This document shows, one piece after another, positions 15,808 through 28,389 of a stretch of DNA of 64,000 nt. Every line of letters starts with the position of its first letter. Positions within the stretch are counted from its first letter, which is position 1. The notes beneath the pieces were generated by a model. That model searched no databases, was not told where the DNA came from, and saw only the letters and a program-made list of their open reading frames with translations. Both the position numbers and the translations under genes were made by a program. Source of the DNA: Cacajao melanocephalus (Eukaryota; Chordata; Mammalia; Primates; Pitheciidae). Location of the stretch: NCBI GenBank assembly GCA_963573385.1, contig CAUYLG010076897.1:62001-126000 (forward strand), read 5' to 3'.

Positions 15808-15870
15808 GTGTGCATGCATGAATGTGTGCACATGTGCGCATGCACACACACATACACACACACACACACT
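15808..15870. repeat. Alternating purine-pyrimidine (TG/CA) tract
   Basis: tgtgtgcatgcatgaatgtg, then cacatgtgcgcatgcacacac and a CA run. Mostly alternating purine-pyrimidine and self-complementary between its halves, a typical Z-DNA or cruciform-prone composition. Confidence 0.9.
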
Positions 15871-16865
15871 CAGAATGTATCCCCACCTGCATCAGAATCA
15901 CCTGGGATACTTGCTTACAATGAAATTCCTAGGCCACACTCAAGACCAACTTAATCAGGTTCATTAGGATTAGCTTAGGCTGTATATGTATAGTTTTAAC
16001 ACGCATCTAAGGTGATCCTAAATGCACACTAAAGTTTGATGCCATGGCTTTACATAGCATACTTAAGCAAAAACTGATTCAAATAAGCATGAATTTCCCT
16101 ATTTTTCACTTCTTAAGTACTTATTTACCCATTTGATAATTGTAGGGTTTTTTCCTTATGGAAATGAGACAGGGAATCCTCTAAGATAGGATGGAGAACT
16201 GGACCAAATATCACTCGACAAACAGGCTTATAAAAAATTTCCCTACTAACAACTTAACTCACCTGAAGAGCAGTTCTGCCTCATTTCTTTGACTACCTTG
16301 AGTTACCTTGGTGGCATTTTTGGTGACACTGGCCACAAGTGGAAACTTGCTGTACTTTCCACATGTGCTGAGTTCATTTCCTTCACCCACCTCATGCGTA
16401 TCATTGGTGCCTCAGTCCCAGCATGCGACCTTCCCAAATCCCTGAAGGCATCAGGCTATGGAATTTAACAAGCACACAGATACATTTAAGAAAAGCAGAT
16501 CAAAGTTCCAGTTGAAATTTGATTTAAAAGTTTTGTGACAGGTTAAAAAAGGTTAGAAAAAAGTATTTGTCATTTCAAATACATTTAAAAATTTGCTGTT
16601 TCTATGAAAAAGACAATCTGTCTTATTTACTCTCATTGCTAGTTTTCTCCCAGTTCTTACCACCCAGTCTAACTCTTGCTGTTCATCCTGGTGACCATGT
16701 ATATGGAATAAAATGTTATGAGATTACGACATAATATCCACAGTCCCATGGAAGACTAAAGCTGATTGTTACATTGTAAGTGGCATCAGTGTTAGCTGAG
16801 AAGGAAGTCAGAAGTCCAGATCCAACTGTAGTCATCTTTTTGTATAGACATAGCTTTAGTCTCAG
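15871..16865. other. Unassigned intronic sequence
   Basis: 15880-16060 (catcagaatcacctgggatac, then cctaggccacactcaag) resembles a MER5-type DNA transposon scrap. The rest looks unique. No gene. Confidence 0.4.
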
Positions 16866-16965
16866 TTGGTCTCTCTCTGTCTCTGTCTCTGTCTCTCTGT
16901 CTCTTTCTCTCCCCCTCCTTCCCGCTGCCCTGTACTCTTTCATTTCCCTTCCCTCTCTCTTTTTC
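16866..16965. repeat. (CT)n pyrimidine tract
   Basis: ctctctctgtctctgtctct and similar units, then a C-rich and CT-rich continuation to 16965. Almost pure pyrimidine on the + strand. The low-complexity frames on both strands here are artefacts. Confidence 0.92.
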
Positions 16966-19784
16966 TGTTGACTCAGACAAATAAACGCACTAAAACATAT
17001 TGCCTTTGATATTGTCTCTGACCTGAGGTCATAGAGAAAAGACTCAAAATGAAAACAGAAATGAAATCAGACCCGTAAACGGATGTCAGAGGGGACCATA
17101 TAAGAAAGGACAAAAAGACAGGTCCAAGCCTCTCATTTTCTCCACAAAATGAGTTTCAGTGTGAACAATGGCTCGCATTTGCAGTTTTTGTTCTCCAGTG
17201 ACAACAGCAATGAGGAAAATTGTTTCAATCCTGAACTGTCTTTGCTGAGTGCTACAGGAAAGCACACTGGCCCCAGTGGCCAGGTTGCTGCAGTTGGTCA
17301 CTGACATCAGAGTGATCACCTTGGCCTGAGTGAGTCATGCTGAGTTCACACAGGTTCATGTGCAAAAAGGTGCTGCTGAAGAGATCGTGTTTCTCTGCCT
17401 TTGCCTCTAAGTCTGCCCTAAACAGCATGCACGTCAGCACTCCAGCAGGCAGGAGCCTTTGGATGTCTCATTTAGGAGTGTGGGCTGAGTTTCAACATGC
17501 TGAGGAGTAGAAACAAGCAGTTTTATATAAGGGCAGATTCCTGAGATGAGCTGCAGCTGCATTCACCTCCATGGGGCAAGCCAAACTTTGAAAGGTTTCG
17601 TGCTTTTAGATGTCAGTCAAACTAAAATCGTATATGATATTATAAGAGAGTAAGTTTATTACCCAAATATCCCTATAATAGGAAAACAGGATACTGCACC
17701 CTATGACTTCCAGAATGACAGTAATTGGAACTCATTCTGATAATGCCGTTGATGGCCAGGAAAGGTGGAAAACATATATTCAGGTCGTGGAGAATTTCTT
17801 AACTTATTTCAAGAGTGAAGAGAAAGAGACACACAGAAAGAAATAGCCTAAAAGCCCAAATTCCACATCTAGGCAGAGAAACTCCAGAAAGTCTTCATTA
17901 TTAACCTTGCACTTTATATCGTGTGTTATGACCTCTTGGAGTCTGAAGGGAATGAAGTAGGCCAAACAACAGTAACAAAAATCATTCTCCAAAAGCTCTG
18001 TGTATTCTTCCATCCCAACCCTAACAACATTTTAACCCCACAGACCATTCACAGACTGAATGGCACAATGATCACATATGTAATTTCCAGTTCTTGCATT
18101 TCTCCTTTAAAAAATTTTCTGGCCTTAATCTGTCAGTGTGGTTTGCAATTCCCAATGATTTGCCAAGAATATAGATTATTATTGACACTGGAGAAATTAG
18201 GCAACTAAATAAGTTGAATATGAGTTTGTCACCCCTGAAAGTCTCTGGTAGCTGTGCCAGAAACACAAGTTGTTTTTAGCTCAAGGTGTGCTGAGAATAG
18301 AAGGTGTGGAATAACAGATGTGTCTTCACACCATCACTGGGCTGGGTGCTGGAAATGCAAAGAACGACAGTTCCTAATCTTTGTAGCTCATTGGTTTTGC
18401 TGAGAGTGAGAGAAGACAACTAAGTAAACAGTTATGGCATGTGAATTACTGACAGCTGATTTAAAACTCTAATCTGAATAGAGCTTCTGTTAAAAAAAAA
18501 AAGATTTGCATGCAGAGGTGGAAAAGGGGGAAAGTGGCTCCAAATGGTGATCCTGTCTTAACTAGTTCATCTTAATTAACTTCATGTGTACCTATTTGAT
18601 AAAATGCAGAGTATAGTTGACCTTTAATCAATAATGAGAAATGATTCAATCCATCCAGTGTATGTAACTGCTACTCCTGTAACAAAGAGCAAGAGTGGCT
18701 CTCCCAGGACACAAGAGGACATACTTGGGCTCTAGGCGTCCTGATTTAAGCAAATCAGCTAAACTAGTATAAAGTGCAAAAAGTCAGGCAACTCTTGACA
18801 TTTACTAATAAAATGTAAAAGGTTGTGTTTATAAATAAATACATGTAAATAATTATGTTCTTTCAAAGTGCAAGGATTTATGAATCTACTTATCAACCCA
18901 TCGAAAGAGCTACATATAGTTCCCTCTAACTAAACTGTGGCAGAGATTACATCTCAGCATCTACTGACATGAATGTCATTGAGTTGTTGTGATGGGTTAT
19001 GTCTGATGTGTCCTCTGTCATTTTCGCATCATATAGACAGTGATCCTGTCTCAAATCTGTCTCAAATAGCCTTCATAGCATCCTTAAGTGTTGTTATTTG
19101 TATGTTTGATCTTATCTCCAGAATTTTGCTTTGTTGGGCTCTTCTATAATGATAACATAACATAAAACGGGTATAAATTCAGCTGGCAAAATAGAGAACC
19201 TGACCTTTGGTTGTGCAACAGGGTGTCTATGCATATATTCAGCAGTTTTACCAAAAAAAAATAATAACGAGGAGATTTGTCCTAAGGGTTTCCAGTTTCT
19301 TCAGATGTCCAGAGTGTACAATCTAGCCTTGCATGGAGCCAGATGAATAGAAATCAAAATATCTGACCCATACTCTCAAGTTCTCTAAAATTGCCTTTAC
19401 TACATTATATTTTGGAATGTTGTCATCAGGCTATATTTTAAATTGTCTTTTAAAAGGCCCTGTGAAACTTGTTATATGTACTGTAGGCACGCCAGTGAGT
19501 ACATCATTATCCTCCATCATGTCCTCTTTATGACAATCCTGGGAATGATTTTTGTTTAATCTTAGTACCAAGAATTGTGCCTCTCCCATGTAATGGCCTG
19601 TTTGTGCTTTTGACTCACAAATATTAGGGATGAGTTACTGACTACATTTTTCAGTAGATAGAAATGTGTTTCCTTCCCTGCTTTCTGAAAAAGTATTCCC
19701 AAATATCCTGAAGCTTTCTAAAAGATACTTTTCAGCTTGTGCTTTCATTTCATAACAACCTTCTTAAAAAATGACATAATTGGT
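16966..19784. other. Unassigned, largely repeat-free intronic sequence
   Basis: About 2.8 kb in which I recognise neither genes nor repeats with confidence. It is one of the longest such stretches in the window. Short open frames only. Confidence 0.45.
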
Positions 19785-20434
19785 GTAGCTTATTCTTTTT
19801 CTAATTCCTTTAGGTATAATGTTAGACTATTTGAGATCCTTTTTCTTTTTTAATGTAGGCATTTATGTAATAAACTTTCCTCTTAGAAGTGTTTTTGCTG
19901 CATCTCATAGGTTTTGATATGTTGTGATTTCATTGTCACTTATCTCAAGATATCTTTAAAATTTCTCTTTTGATTTCTTCTTCAACCTATTTTTTTGTTT
20001 ACACATGTTGTTTAATTTCCACAACAACATTTTTTGTTAGTTTTTCAAGATTCCCTTGGTTACTGATTTCTAGTTTCATACTGTTGTGGTCTGAAACAAT
20101 ACTAGGTATGATTTCAGTATTTGTAAAGTTTTAAAACCTTGTTTTATGGGCTAAAATATGGTCTAGCTAAGAGAACGTGCCATGTGTGATAGAAGAAGTT
20201 GTGTGTTCTGCAACTATTGGATGCAAAGTTTTGTATATGTCTGTTTGGTCCATTTGGTCAAAGGTTCAATTTGAGTCCAATATTTCCTTATTTTCTATCT
20301 GGTTGATCTATTCACTACTGAAAGTAGAGTATTAAAGTTTCCTACTATTATTGTATTTCTATCTATTTTGCTCTTCAGGTCCATAATTAATTGCATTATG
20401 TATTCAGGTGTTCCAATGTTGGAGATATCCCATA

Positions 20435-20468
20435 GCTTTTGCTGCAACCTATGGGATGCAGCAAAAGC
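20435..20468. repeat. Perfect 12 bp inverted repeat at a rearrangement junction
   Basis: gcttttgctgca (20435-20446) and tgcagcaaaagc (20457-20468) are exact reverse complements around a 10-nt loop. It sits where the inverted L1 copy begins. Confidence 0.95.
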
Positions 20469-20530
20469 ATTTCTATGAGGAAAGTTTATTACAATAAATG
20501 CCTATATTAAAAAAGAAAAAAGATCTCAAA
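20448..20530 (+). repeat. Inverted copy of L1 segment 19830-19911
   Basis: The reverse complement of 19830-19911 matches this stretch closely: cctatgggatgcagcaaaag here against cctatgagatgcagcaaaaa; then gaggaaagtttattac in both; and aaaaaagaaaaa before gatctcaaa in both. The segment therefore lies in the opposite orientation to the surrounding L1. Confidence 0.9.
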
Positions 20531-20537
20531 TACATAG

Positions 20538-20770
20538 CTCTAACACTGGAACACCTGAATACATAATGCAAATAATTATAGACCTGAAAAGCAAAATAAT
20601 ACATAATGCAAATAATTATAGATCTGAAGAGCGTATATATATTATGTATACATATCTCCAACATTGGAACACCTAAATACATAAGGTAAATAATTATAGA
20701 CCCAAAGAGCATATATATATATGTATATATATCATCAACATTGGAACACCTAAATGCATAATGCAAAATA
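20538..20770 (+). repeat. Tandem copies, inverted relative to L1 segment 20371-20427
   Basis: Four partial units: about 20541-20596, 20597-20636, 20656-20715 and 20735-20768. They share ggaacacct(g/a)aatacataa, aataattataga and (c/t)ctgaa-gagc. The same sequence occurs once in reverse complement at 20371-20427. AT-rich TATA spacers separate the units. Confidence 0.85.
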
Positions 20771-22273
20771 CATATATTTGCAAATATACATATTTGCAAC
20801 TTTTAAGTCTTCTTGATGGGCAGACCACTATATCATTAAATAATTACCTTCTTTGTCTCTTGTGACAGTTTTTTAAAGTCTAATTTATCAAACATAACTA
20901 TAGCCACTCTTGCTCTCTTTCGGTTACATGTGTCTTTAAATGTAGATGGGTCTCTTATAGGCAGCATATAATTGGATCATGTCTTTTATCCATTCAGCCA
21001 CTCCATCTTTTCATTGAAGGATTGAATCTGTTTACATTCAAGGTTATTATTTATAGGTAAGGACTTACTACTATCATTTTATTATCTGTTTTCTGGTTGT
21101 TTTGTAGGTCCATTGATCCTTTCTTCCTCTCTTGTTGTCTATCTTTGTAGTATGATAATTTTCTGTAGTATTAAGCTTTTATTCCTTTTTTATTGTTTGT
21201 ATATCTGCCACATTTTTTTTTGTTTTGTGGTTACCATAAGGCTTACGTAAAACATCTTATAGTTTTAAATAGCTATTTTAAGCTGTTAATAACTTAACTT
21301 TTATTGCATACAAAAACTCTAGACTTTTACTCTCCACCCCCTACAACTTATGTTTTTGATGTCACACTTTACATCTTTTCATATTGTGTATTTCTTAACT
21401 TACCGTAGCTGTAGTGCTGTAGTTATTTTTGATCATTTTGACTTTTAATCTTCATACTAGTGTATAATTCACATACCATCATTATAGTATTGGAGTATTC
21501 TGGACTTGACTATGCATTTACCCCTCCACTAGTGAGTTTTATAGTTTCATATATACTTGTAATAGTAATTATCATGTCTATTTGTTCTCTCTTTCTTTTC
21601 TTTTCTTTTTCTTTCATTTTTTTTTAAAAACTTCCTTGAGAATATCTTTTAAGACAGGTCTAATGTTGATGGATTTAGCTTTTGCTTGTCTAGGTAATAT
21701 TTTATGCCTCCCTTGTTTCTGAAGGATAACTCTGCTGGGTATAACATCCATAGCTGAGAGATTTTATTCTTTCAGCACTTTGAATATATCATCCAATTGT
21801 CTCCTTGTCTGCAAAGTTTCTGTTGAGAAATCTGCTGATGTATTCTAATGGAGATTCCCTTGTATGTGACTTGATGTTTTTTCTTGCTGCTTTTGCAATT
21901 TTTTGTCTTTTACTTTTGAAAGTTTTATTATAATGTGCCTTTGAAAGAACCTCTTTGGGTTATATATGTTTGGGAACCTTGGAGCTAAGAGGATCTGAAT
22001 GTCCATGTTTCTCCCCAAATGGGAGATTGTCAGCCACTATTTTATTAAATAAGCATTTTGTCCCTTTTTTTAGTCTATTGTTCTGAAAATCTTATAATGC
22101 AAATATTTGCTTAATAATGTCCCTAAAGTCCCAATAATATCTTCACTCTTTTTCATTCTTTTGTTTCCTCTGACTAAGTTGTCTCAAAAAACCTATCTTC
22201 AAGCTCACAGAATCTTTCTTTTGTTTGCTCTAGTCTGCTATTGAAGCCCTCTATTATATCTTTAAATTTTATT

Positions 22274-22555
22274 TTATTGATTAAATTCATTAGCTCTAAG
22301 TTTTCTGTTTAGTTCTTTTTTATTATATCTATCTCTGTTGAATTTCTCATTCAGATAGTGAATTTTATTCCTAATTTCATTGAATTGCCTATTTGTATTC
22401 TCTTGTGTCTTGCCAATAATAAAGATTGTTATTATGAATTCCTCTTCAGGCAGTTTGTAAAGTTTCATTTCATTGGGGTCAGTTACTGTAGAATTTTTGT
22501 GTTCATTTTGTGATGTCACGTTTCCTTGTTCTCTATGTTTCTTTTGTTCCTTCAT
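22274..22555 (-). pseudogene. L1 ORF1 N-terminal remnant
   Basis: 93-codon open frame in the minus-strand L1. It contains DPNEMKLYKLPEEEF and later QENTNRQFNEIRNKIHYLNEKFN, a charged, coiled-coil-like stretch typical of the ORF1p N-terminus in old mammalian L1s. It stops well short of a full ORF1, so it is a decayed fragment and not a host gene. Confidence 0.75.
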
Positions 22556-24385
22556 TGATGTCTACATATCTGATTGTGTAGTTACCTCTTCCAAACTTTA
22601 CAGAGTAGCTTTTGTAGAAGCCTTGCACCTGAAGATGAGCCTGAGTGTTCTGATTGGGCAAAGTGCAGTGGCTGTGGTTCTGTGTGGGCACAGTGATATA
22701 GTCTCTGTTCAGTTTCTTCAGTTGTGATCAATGTCAGTGATGACTGCAGGTACCTTGGTGGGCTGGGCTACAGGAATTTGTGGCAGTAATGGTAGCTATG
22801 TATGTTAATAGAGTAAGAACTTTTGGAATCATTCTGTTCTTATCTTCCCTCACAGAGTCTTGTGAAATTACTATAACACATTCACATTCCAAGGCTCAAG
22901 TGGATGCAGTTCTTCCAAAAAGTTGGGATCTGTTGCTTTGATCTAGCAGCTCAGACCCAGGGGGCAGTAATATAGCCATGTTCTGACCCTAAAAAACAGG
23001 GTACAGCACTGGTGCAGCTATGGAGAAGAAGGGATGTTCCAGAGACTAAAGCTTCAGGGAACAGTGCACAGCTGTAATTTGGATCCTGGAAGCAACAGGA
23101 CATAGAAGCAGCTCAGAATCTGAGAGATGAAGTACCACATAGTGTGGAGTTTGGACCCTGGGATGGTAGGACATGACAGAAACCTGGGTACAGGAGCAAC
23201 AAGTACTCAGGAATGGCAAGACACCATTGTGGCTTGGGCCTGGGGTTGGGGTGGTGGAGCAGCATAGCAATGACTTCTTTCCCTGGAAAGGTGGGGCATC
23301 TCAGCAGCTCAGATGGATGGAGATTAGTCCAGTTATAGGTAGGCAGGAACTGTGGTTGTTTGGCCTGGAAAGGGAAGTGGCACAGCTCAGCCTAGGCTGT
23401 GATTCCCTGGAACTTGAGGTACTATGTCTCCTCAGCTCCAGAAAGCATGGATGCATGGGTTAGTGGAACCTCCAGATGCCTGGGCAGCAGGTCACTGTAT
23501 CAGCTATCATGCTGGGGCATACAACTAGTCTGGTATGCCAGAGTTATCAGAGTCTCTAGGTTCAGGAAGCTGCCTCATTTGTGGTTTTAGAAGATGAGGT
23601 GCAGTTGATGGCTCTGGTGTGCAGAATATCTGAAATTCCCTGGGGGCAGACAATCACTGCATCTTGGCCTTAAGTGGAGGTGCACCAGCAACTAGGATGG
23701 GGAGGATAGGGCAGCTATACAGTAGTTTGACCCTAGGGAGTAGAGCACAGTAGCAGCTTGGCTCAGGTATGGCACACTATGGAGTATGCATGTTGTAATA
23801 GCAGCAAAGTCTCAGGAATGGTGGGGTAGTGCAAGGGGTATTCATCTCCAGAGCAGGACACATTCTAGTAGTGTCTCTGGTTCCAAAATGGTGTAGTGCA
23901 GTAGCAGTACAGGCCATATGATAGGGGACAGGAGGCAGTGGGGAGAAGTGAAGCCAGGGCACAGTGTTGTCACCTTCTCTGAATGTAGCTCAGCATGTGA
24001 TTCTAGAGAGCTGCCTCAGTTTCATTTAGAGCTTGTGAGGACTGTAGGGGTCTCTGATAACAAAGGCTGCAGATGTCTGCAGTGGTAATCAGGATTGCTG
24101 GGGTCCTCTTGCATACTTTTTCTCTACATAAAGGAGTCCTTCCTGGTTCCAAGCTGATGCCAACTGAGGGGATGAAGTGGCAGAGGCGAGGTGTATTCTT
24201 CCCTTCCCTATGCAGCCATCCTGGGTTTATGCTCTACAGGATTTCTGCTGCTTCTCTGCTATTCTCTAGAGCTTTCCTTTAATTATTTTGGTCAAAATGT
24301 AGTTTCTTATTCATAGATTTGTGTGTGTGGTAGAAGGAAGGATGCTAGGAGCTTCTAGATGGCCATCTTGCTAATGTCACTCCAA

Positions 24386-24805
24386 GAAAATTCCAATAAG
24401 ACTGTGAGACAGCCAAAATAATTAGATGGAATACTGTCATCTACTGCTTTCACCATTTAGACATGGGCAATGACTACAGCTTTTCACAACACTCATCATG
24501 CTTTCTATATGAGCTATGAAACTGCATATTGAATTATTTAAAGCTTTCTTAACTTTCAGGGTATCTGCAGTATCTGTATTTGATAATGTTTAGAAAGAGT
24601 AAATAACATTACATTCCAGTATCCTGATAAAACAATCTTTAAGATGTGGGTCATAAATTTGTCTTGTATGTTAAAAACTTGTGATAAAGACTAGAGTGGG
24701 GACATGATAGGAACTTAATAAATGCATTCAGAAATGAATATAGAAATGAACAGATGAATTAATGAAATAACAAACAAAAACTCTTTGGGTAGGATCCAAA
24801 CCATG
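24386..24805. other. Unassigned intronic sequence
   Basis: Nothing recognisable between the L1 5' end and the next LTR-like element. Confidence 0.4.
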
Positions 24806-25432
24806 TGAGTTTGTTTTCTATTGCTGCGTAGCAAATCATCACCAACTTAGGGGCTGAAAACACTGATTTACCAGTGAGCAATGTGTAGGTTGAGTCCAGC
24901 ACAGCATCACTGTGTTCTCTTCTAAAGGAATTATAAAACCAAAATCCAGATGCAGGCAAAACAGAGTTCTTTTCTGGAGACTTCGGAGGAAAACCCACTT
25001 TAAAGATCATTCCTCCTGGCAAATTTCAGTTTCTTGTGGCTATATTACTGAGTTTCCTAACTCCCTGTCAACCCACAGCCAAGGGCTGCTCGTAGCTACT
25101 GGAGTACTGCACATATTCCTTGCTCTCTATGCCCTCTATCTTTAAGCCAACAATAGTGATTCAAATTATTTTCCTGCTTCCCATTTCTGTCTTCCTCTTC
25201 TTCAGTGAGCCAAATAAAATGCTCTACTTTTAAAGGTCTCATGTTATTACATCACACCCACCTGGATAAATTCTCTGTCTTAAGGTCAACTGTATACTGT
25301 ATATAGCATCACTTAATCACAGAGTAAAATCCATTAAATTCACATTTCCAGACATTATTCAGTGCATACATACCACAAGGTGTGTATCTTATAAGTCTTG
25401 GAAGCTATCCTAGGATTCTTTTTCTACCATAC
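24806..25432 (-). mobile_element. Ancient LTR-like element (family uncertain)
   Basis: Reverse orientation: gttttctattgctgcgtagc, ctctacttttaaaggtctcatg, ttaaggtcaactgtatactg and, at the end, ctatcctaggattctttttctaccat. The same family appears in forward orientation at 51905-52447, where tagttgaccttaagataca and ctaatcacatgagtccttta correspond. I take it as an old ERVL/MaLR-class LTR. Confidence 0.65.
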
Positions 25433-26440
25433 CATGGAAGACTGTTGCAATAGACCCAAGGGTATGCTATTATATTTCTCTCTCTGAAGTCACAATTGGA
25501 TAGTCTCAGGCATGCTTGATTATTATGTTGAAAGACCCTGGGGTTCAAAACCAACATATCATTTTGGTTTATTTTGTGATTTAAACATATACTTTCTGAC
25601 CTTATATCTGTGTGCTTCTGAAATAGCTTCTATAGCAGATAGAAAAATCCTATTACCTCCCTCCACTAAATAAGTCAAATATGAACATAGACAAAAACAG
25701 AAAATATCCCCTTAGAAAAATTTGGTGACACTTGAGTCCTTTCCGGCTTGTAGCTCTGAAATTGAATTTTTATATTCATTGTAAAGGTTGGTGAAGGGAA
25801 ATATTATTATACAACACAGAGTCAGTTAGGGCCAGAGGGGCTATTTTCATATCTTCTAGATTAGAACAATAGAGGTCATCTCATGACTTAAGAGAAAACA
25901 GAAAATGAAGAACTGTTATTTATTTTAGAATTTTGATCTGCACTGAGTGCTGTGTTTTTTCTAACATAGATATAATAGCTAATTATTGAAAAAGTTTAGT
26001 ATTCAGGTAACAAACCAATGATGGAATCTGCATTATATTTCCATCTATTACTATTCATTGTACCTATTTTATGCATTTTATATGTGTTTCAAATGAGTTT
26101 TATTTGGGGTCCTAAACTTTTGAAGGTTTTATTTCTTAGTTATTTCTATCTTTCTTGTTTACTCTGCAAATTAAAGTTTCAACACAGAAGTGATTATTTT
26201 AGTCCATGGAAGTGGTAAAAGAAAGCAATAAAAATGCTTTGTCTGCCTTTAAAGGTAAGTATAGATAAATGAGCTTTCCAGAGTGTTATTATTAGATAAG
26301 TGAAGAGTTAGGCAGAGTCAGCCTCCTGTGTGGTCCCTGAGCACTCAGTGTTCTGCCCACCAAGCCAACACATTACACACACTGCTTCATTTAATCATCT
26401 AGCATTCTTGTGAAGTATTGTTACCCAAAACGTGTTTAAA
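25433..26440. other. Unassigned intronic sequence
   Basis: No gene or confident repeat. Possible MIR scrap near 26330-26430 (cacactgcttcatttaatcatc). Confidence 0.4.
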
Positions 26441-26545
26441 AACCACCTCTGTGATTGCACCACTGCCCTCCAGCCCAGGCAACTAGTGAGACCCTGTCTC
26501 AAAAACCAAACAAACAAACAAGCAAACAAAAAACAAAAAAGCAGT
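26441..26545 (+). repeat. Alu 3' end, strongly 5' truncated, with (AAAC)n tail
   Basis: Only the last part of an Alu: gtgattgcaccactgccctcc, ggcaactagtgagaccctgtc, then a tail of AAAC units (26504-26540). Confidence 0.88.
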
Positions 26546-28335
26546 TCTGACTCCTTCCAACTGGGTGGCACTAGGCAAGTGATTGGCCACTACAAGTCAG
26601 AATGTTTAAGACTCAGACAAAATATTAACAAATATATACTAAGTGTTAGATTTCAACTAAGAAAATACGTTCTTAACAGTAGGCTGGTAAATTTTATCTC
26701 TATCTTTAAGGTCAAAGAAGAAAATATCTGATACATTTTTCTAGTCTTTGTTGTAAGCTTTTTGCATGTATACACTCATTTAATTCTCAGAACTCAATGA
26801 TGTAGCTGGTATTATATCAATATTGTAGATTTTAGTAATGCCTGTGTATGAGGGTATATCAATTATAATTGATGCATGTGTGTATATTTACAATGTCATT
26901 ATTTATAGATAAGATGTTAAAGACTGATACAATTTCTTCTTTAATGTTGAGCCCTGTGTCCATTGTGAATCATCTTGTGAAAAATAAAAAGAACTTCAAC
27001 AGTGAAAATAATGAACTACGAAAAGTTAGTAAGATATATTGGATGCTTTCAGTGGATAAGCACTGACAATTGATTTGTTAATGCTATGTCATTAACTTTT
27101 ATAATAATGGTATTATTTTGATTTCCAAAAAAAAAAAAAAAACACCAGAAACTAGAGTTATAGAGCAGGCATTTTAAAGATGGTAGGCTACAGTCTACCA
27201 ATTAGCAGATATTGTGAGATTGGCACAATGGGTTGAGAGCAACCCAAAAGATAGAAGCAAGATGAAGTCTTACAGACAATTCAGATTTAAGAAATTAGAC
27301 ATGCTGGCTTGAGTCACTGGGTCAAGAATACTAAAGCTATGATTCAGAGAAAGACTGCATCACTGAGAATAAAGATAAGAAATCAGTAAACAAGTTAGAA
27401 TGAAAACTAGAACATAGTAACATAGTAACTGATATTAATAAAAGCAACTTGAGAGTTGCTACATTATTTATTGCTATAGACTTCAGCTATATTTTAATAA
27501 ATTTGTAGCCACTTGGTTTTCACAGCCACAGTATGAGTAGCTGCTGATGCACCATTTCACAGAAGTACTATAAAGTCATCTGCCTAGGATCACACACCTA
27601 ATAAGATCTTGCTTCTATTCTATCTTCCCATAAACAAGATGCCTCTTCTTGATGATTTAATGGCTGATCACCAAAAGAATTTGGAGTCCCACTTTCTCCT
27701 CAGCATGTGTACATTATCAGTTATGGGGGAAATGTTTTTTTTTTTTTCATGTTTTTTTCATAACTTATCACAATCAACTGGTTAAATTAAAGTGTAACCT
27801 GATTGAAATCAAGCTGTAAATTACTGAAAAAGTCCCTTTTACAAAGCTCAAATGCCAGAAAGGGATTTTCAAGTAGTTACAAACAAGTTTCTGCTTTCCT
27901 GAGGATTAACCAAACCCAGCCTTAATCTTTGTGACAGAATAGTTAACACCTTTTGCTCAAAATTTTTAAAGAACATTTCAAAGAAATGAAACTCAGATGT
28001 CCCACTTAGAGAATGTGTAGATCAGTGTAGCGTTGTTAAATCATGTAAAACTGCTCTGAATGCCCTAAGCCACACATTTCCCCCATATACACCTATGCAA
28101 CATGAATATGGGTGCAGCTTAAACAATTTTTATTAGGCAAATATCATATAACCCACACAGAGATCAAGAAATAGAACTTCACTAAAATCCAGATATTATT
28201 CTTAATGATAAATCTTTCCATCCATCTTAGAGTTATTCAGTATCCTAACTTTCAAGATGATCCCTACTTTGCTTTGATTTGCAGTTCAATACCTGAAGTG
28301 TACATCCATAAACATATAGTTTACTATTGCTTGTG
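26546..28335. other. Unassigned AT-rich intronic sequence
   Basis: No gene. Poly-A at 27128-27142 and poly-T at 27737-27748 are not attached to a recognisable SINE or L1 body. Weak MIR-like traces at about 26755-26830 and 27500-27620. Confidence 0.4.
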
Positions 28336-28381
28336 CTTATTTTTATAATTTTATTACGTTTATTGAGGTATAATTGATATA

Positions 28382-28389
28382 CAGTAAGC
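28382..28389. repeat. 8 bp target duplication of MER1, left
   Basis: cagtaagc, against cagtaaac at 29261-29268 (7 of 8). Eight bp is the length expected for hAT elements. Confidence 0.85.

Larger units (their letters stand above)
19785..24385 (-). mobile_element. Old L1 (L1M-type), 5' half, minus strand
   Basis: Reading right to left: the 5' end at 24385 (reverse complement ggagtgacattagcaagatg, then gccatctagaagctcc), a 5' UTR of about 1.8 kb, an ORF1 region starting near 22555, then the start of ORF2 (endonuclease domain) to about 19785. Visible endonuclease-region blocks on the + strand include ttgatttcttcttcaaccta, catactgttgtggtctgaaa and ggcagcatataattggatc. The reverse transcriptase half and 3' UTR are absent, so it is 3' truncated or deleted. 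No intact ORF remains. Confidence 0.85.

Noticed and set aside
15494..15967. 157-codon frame with Cys/His-rich stretch
   Set aside because: The Cys/His part (CMNVCTCAHAHTHTHTH) is the translation of the TG/CA tract, and the rest is old repeat sequence. No zinc-finger spacing or conservation can be argued.
16716..16980. Low-complexity frames rich in R/E/T/D or S/L
   Set aside because: Produced by the CT-rich tract on either strand.
20538..20770. Possible CRISPR-like array
   Set aside because: The units are irregular in spacing, diverged, AT-rich and homologous to neighbouring L1 sequence; not CRISPR, and the genome is eukaryotic.
20473..20799. 108-codon minus-strand frame with internal repeats
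   Set aside because: The repeats are those of the rearranged L1 DNA. The peptide repeats follow from the tandem AT-rich units.
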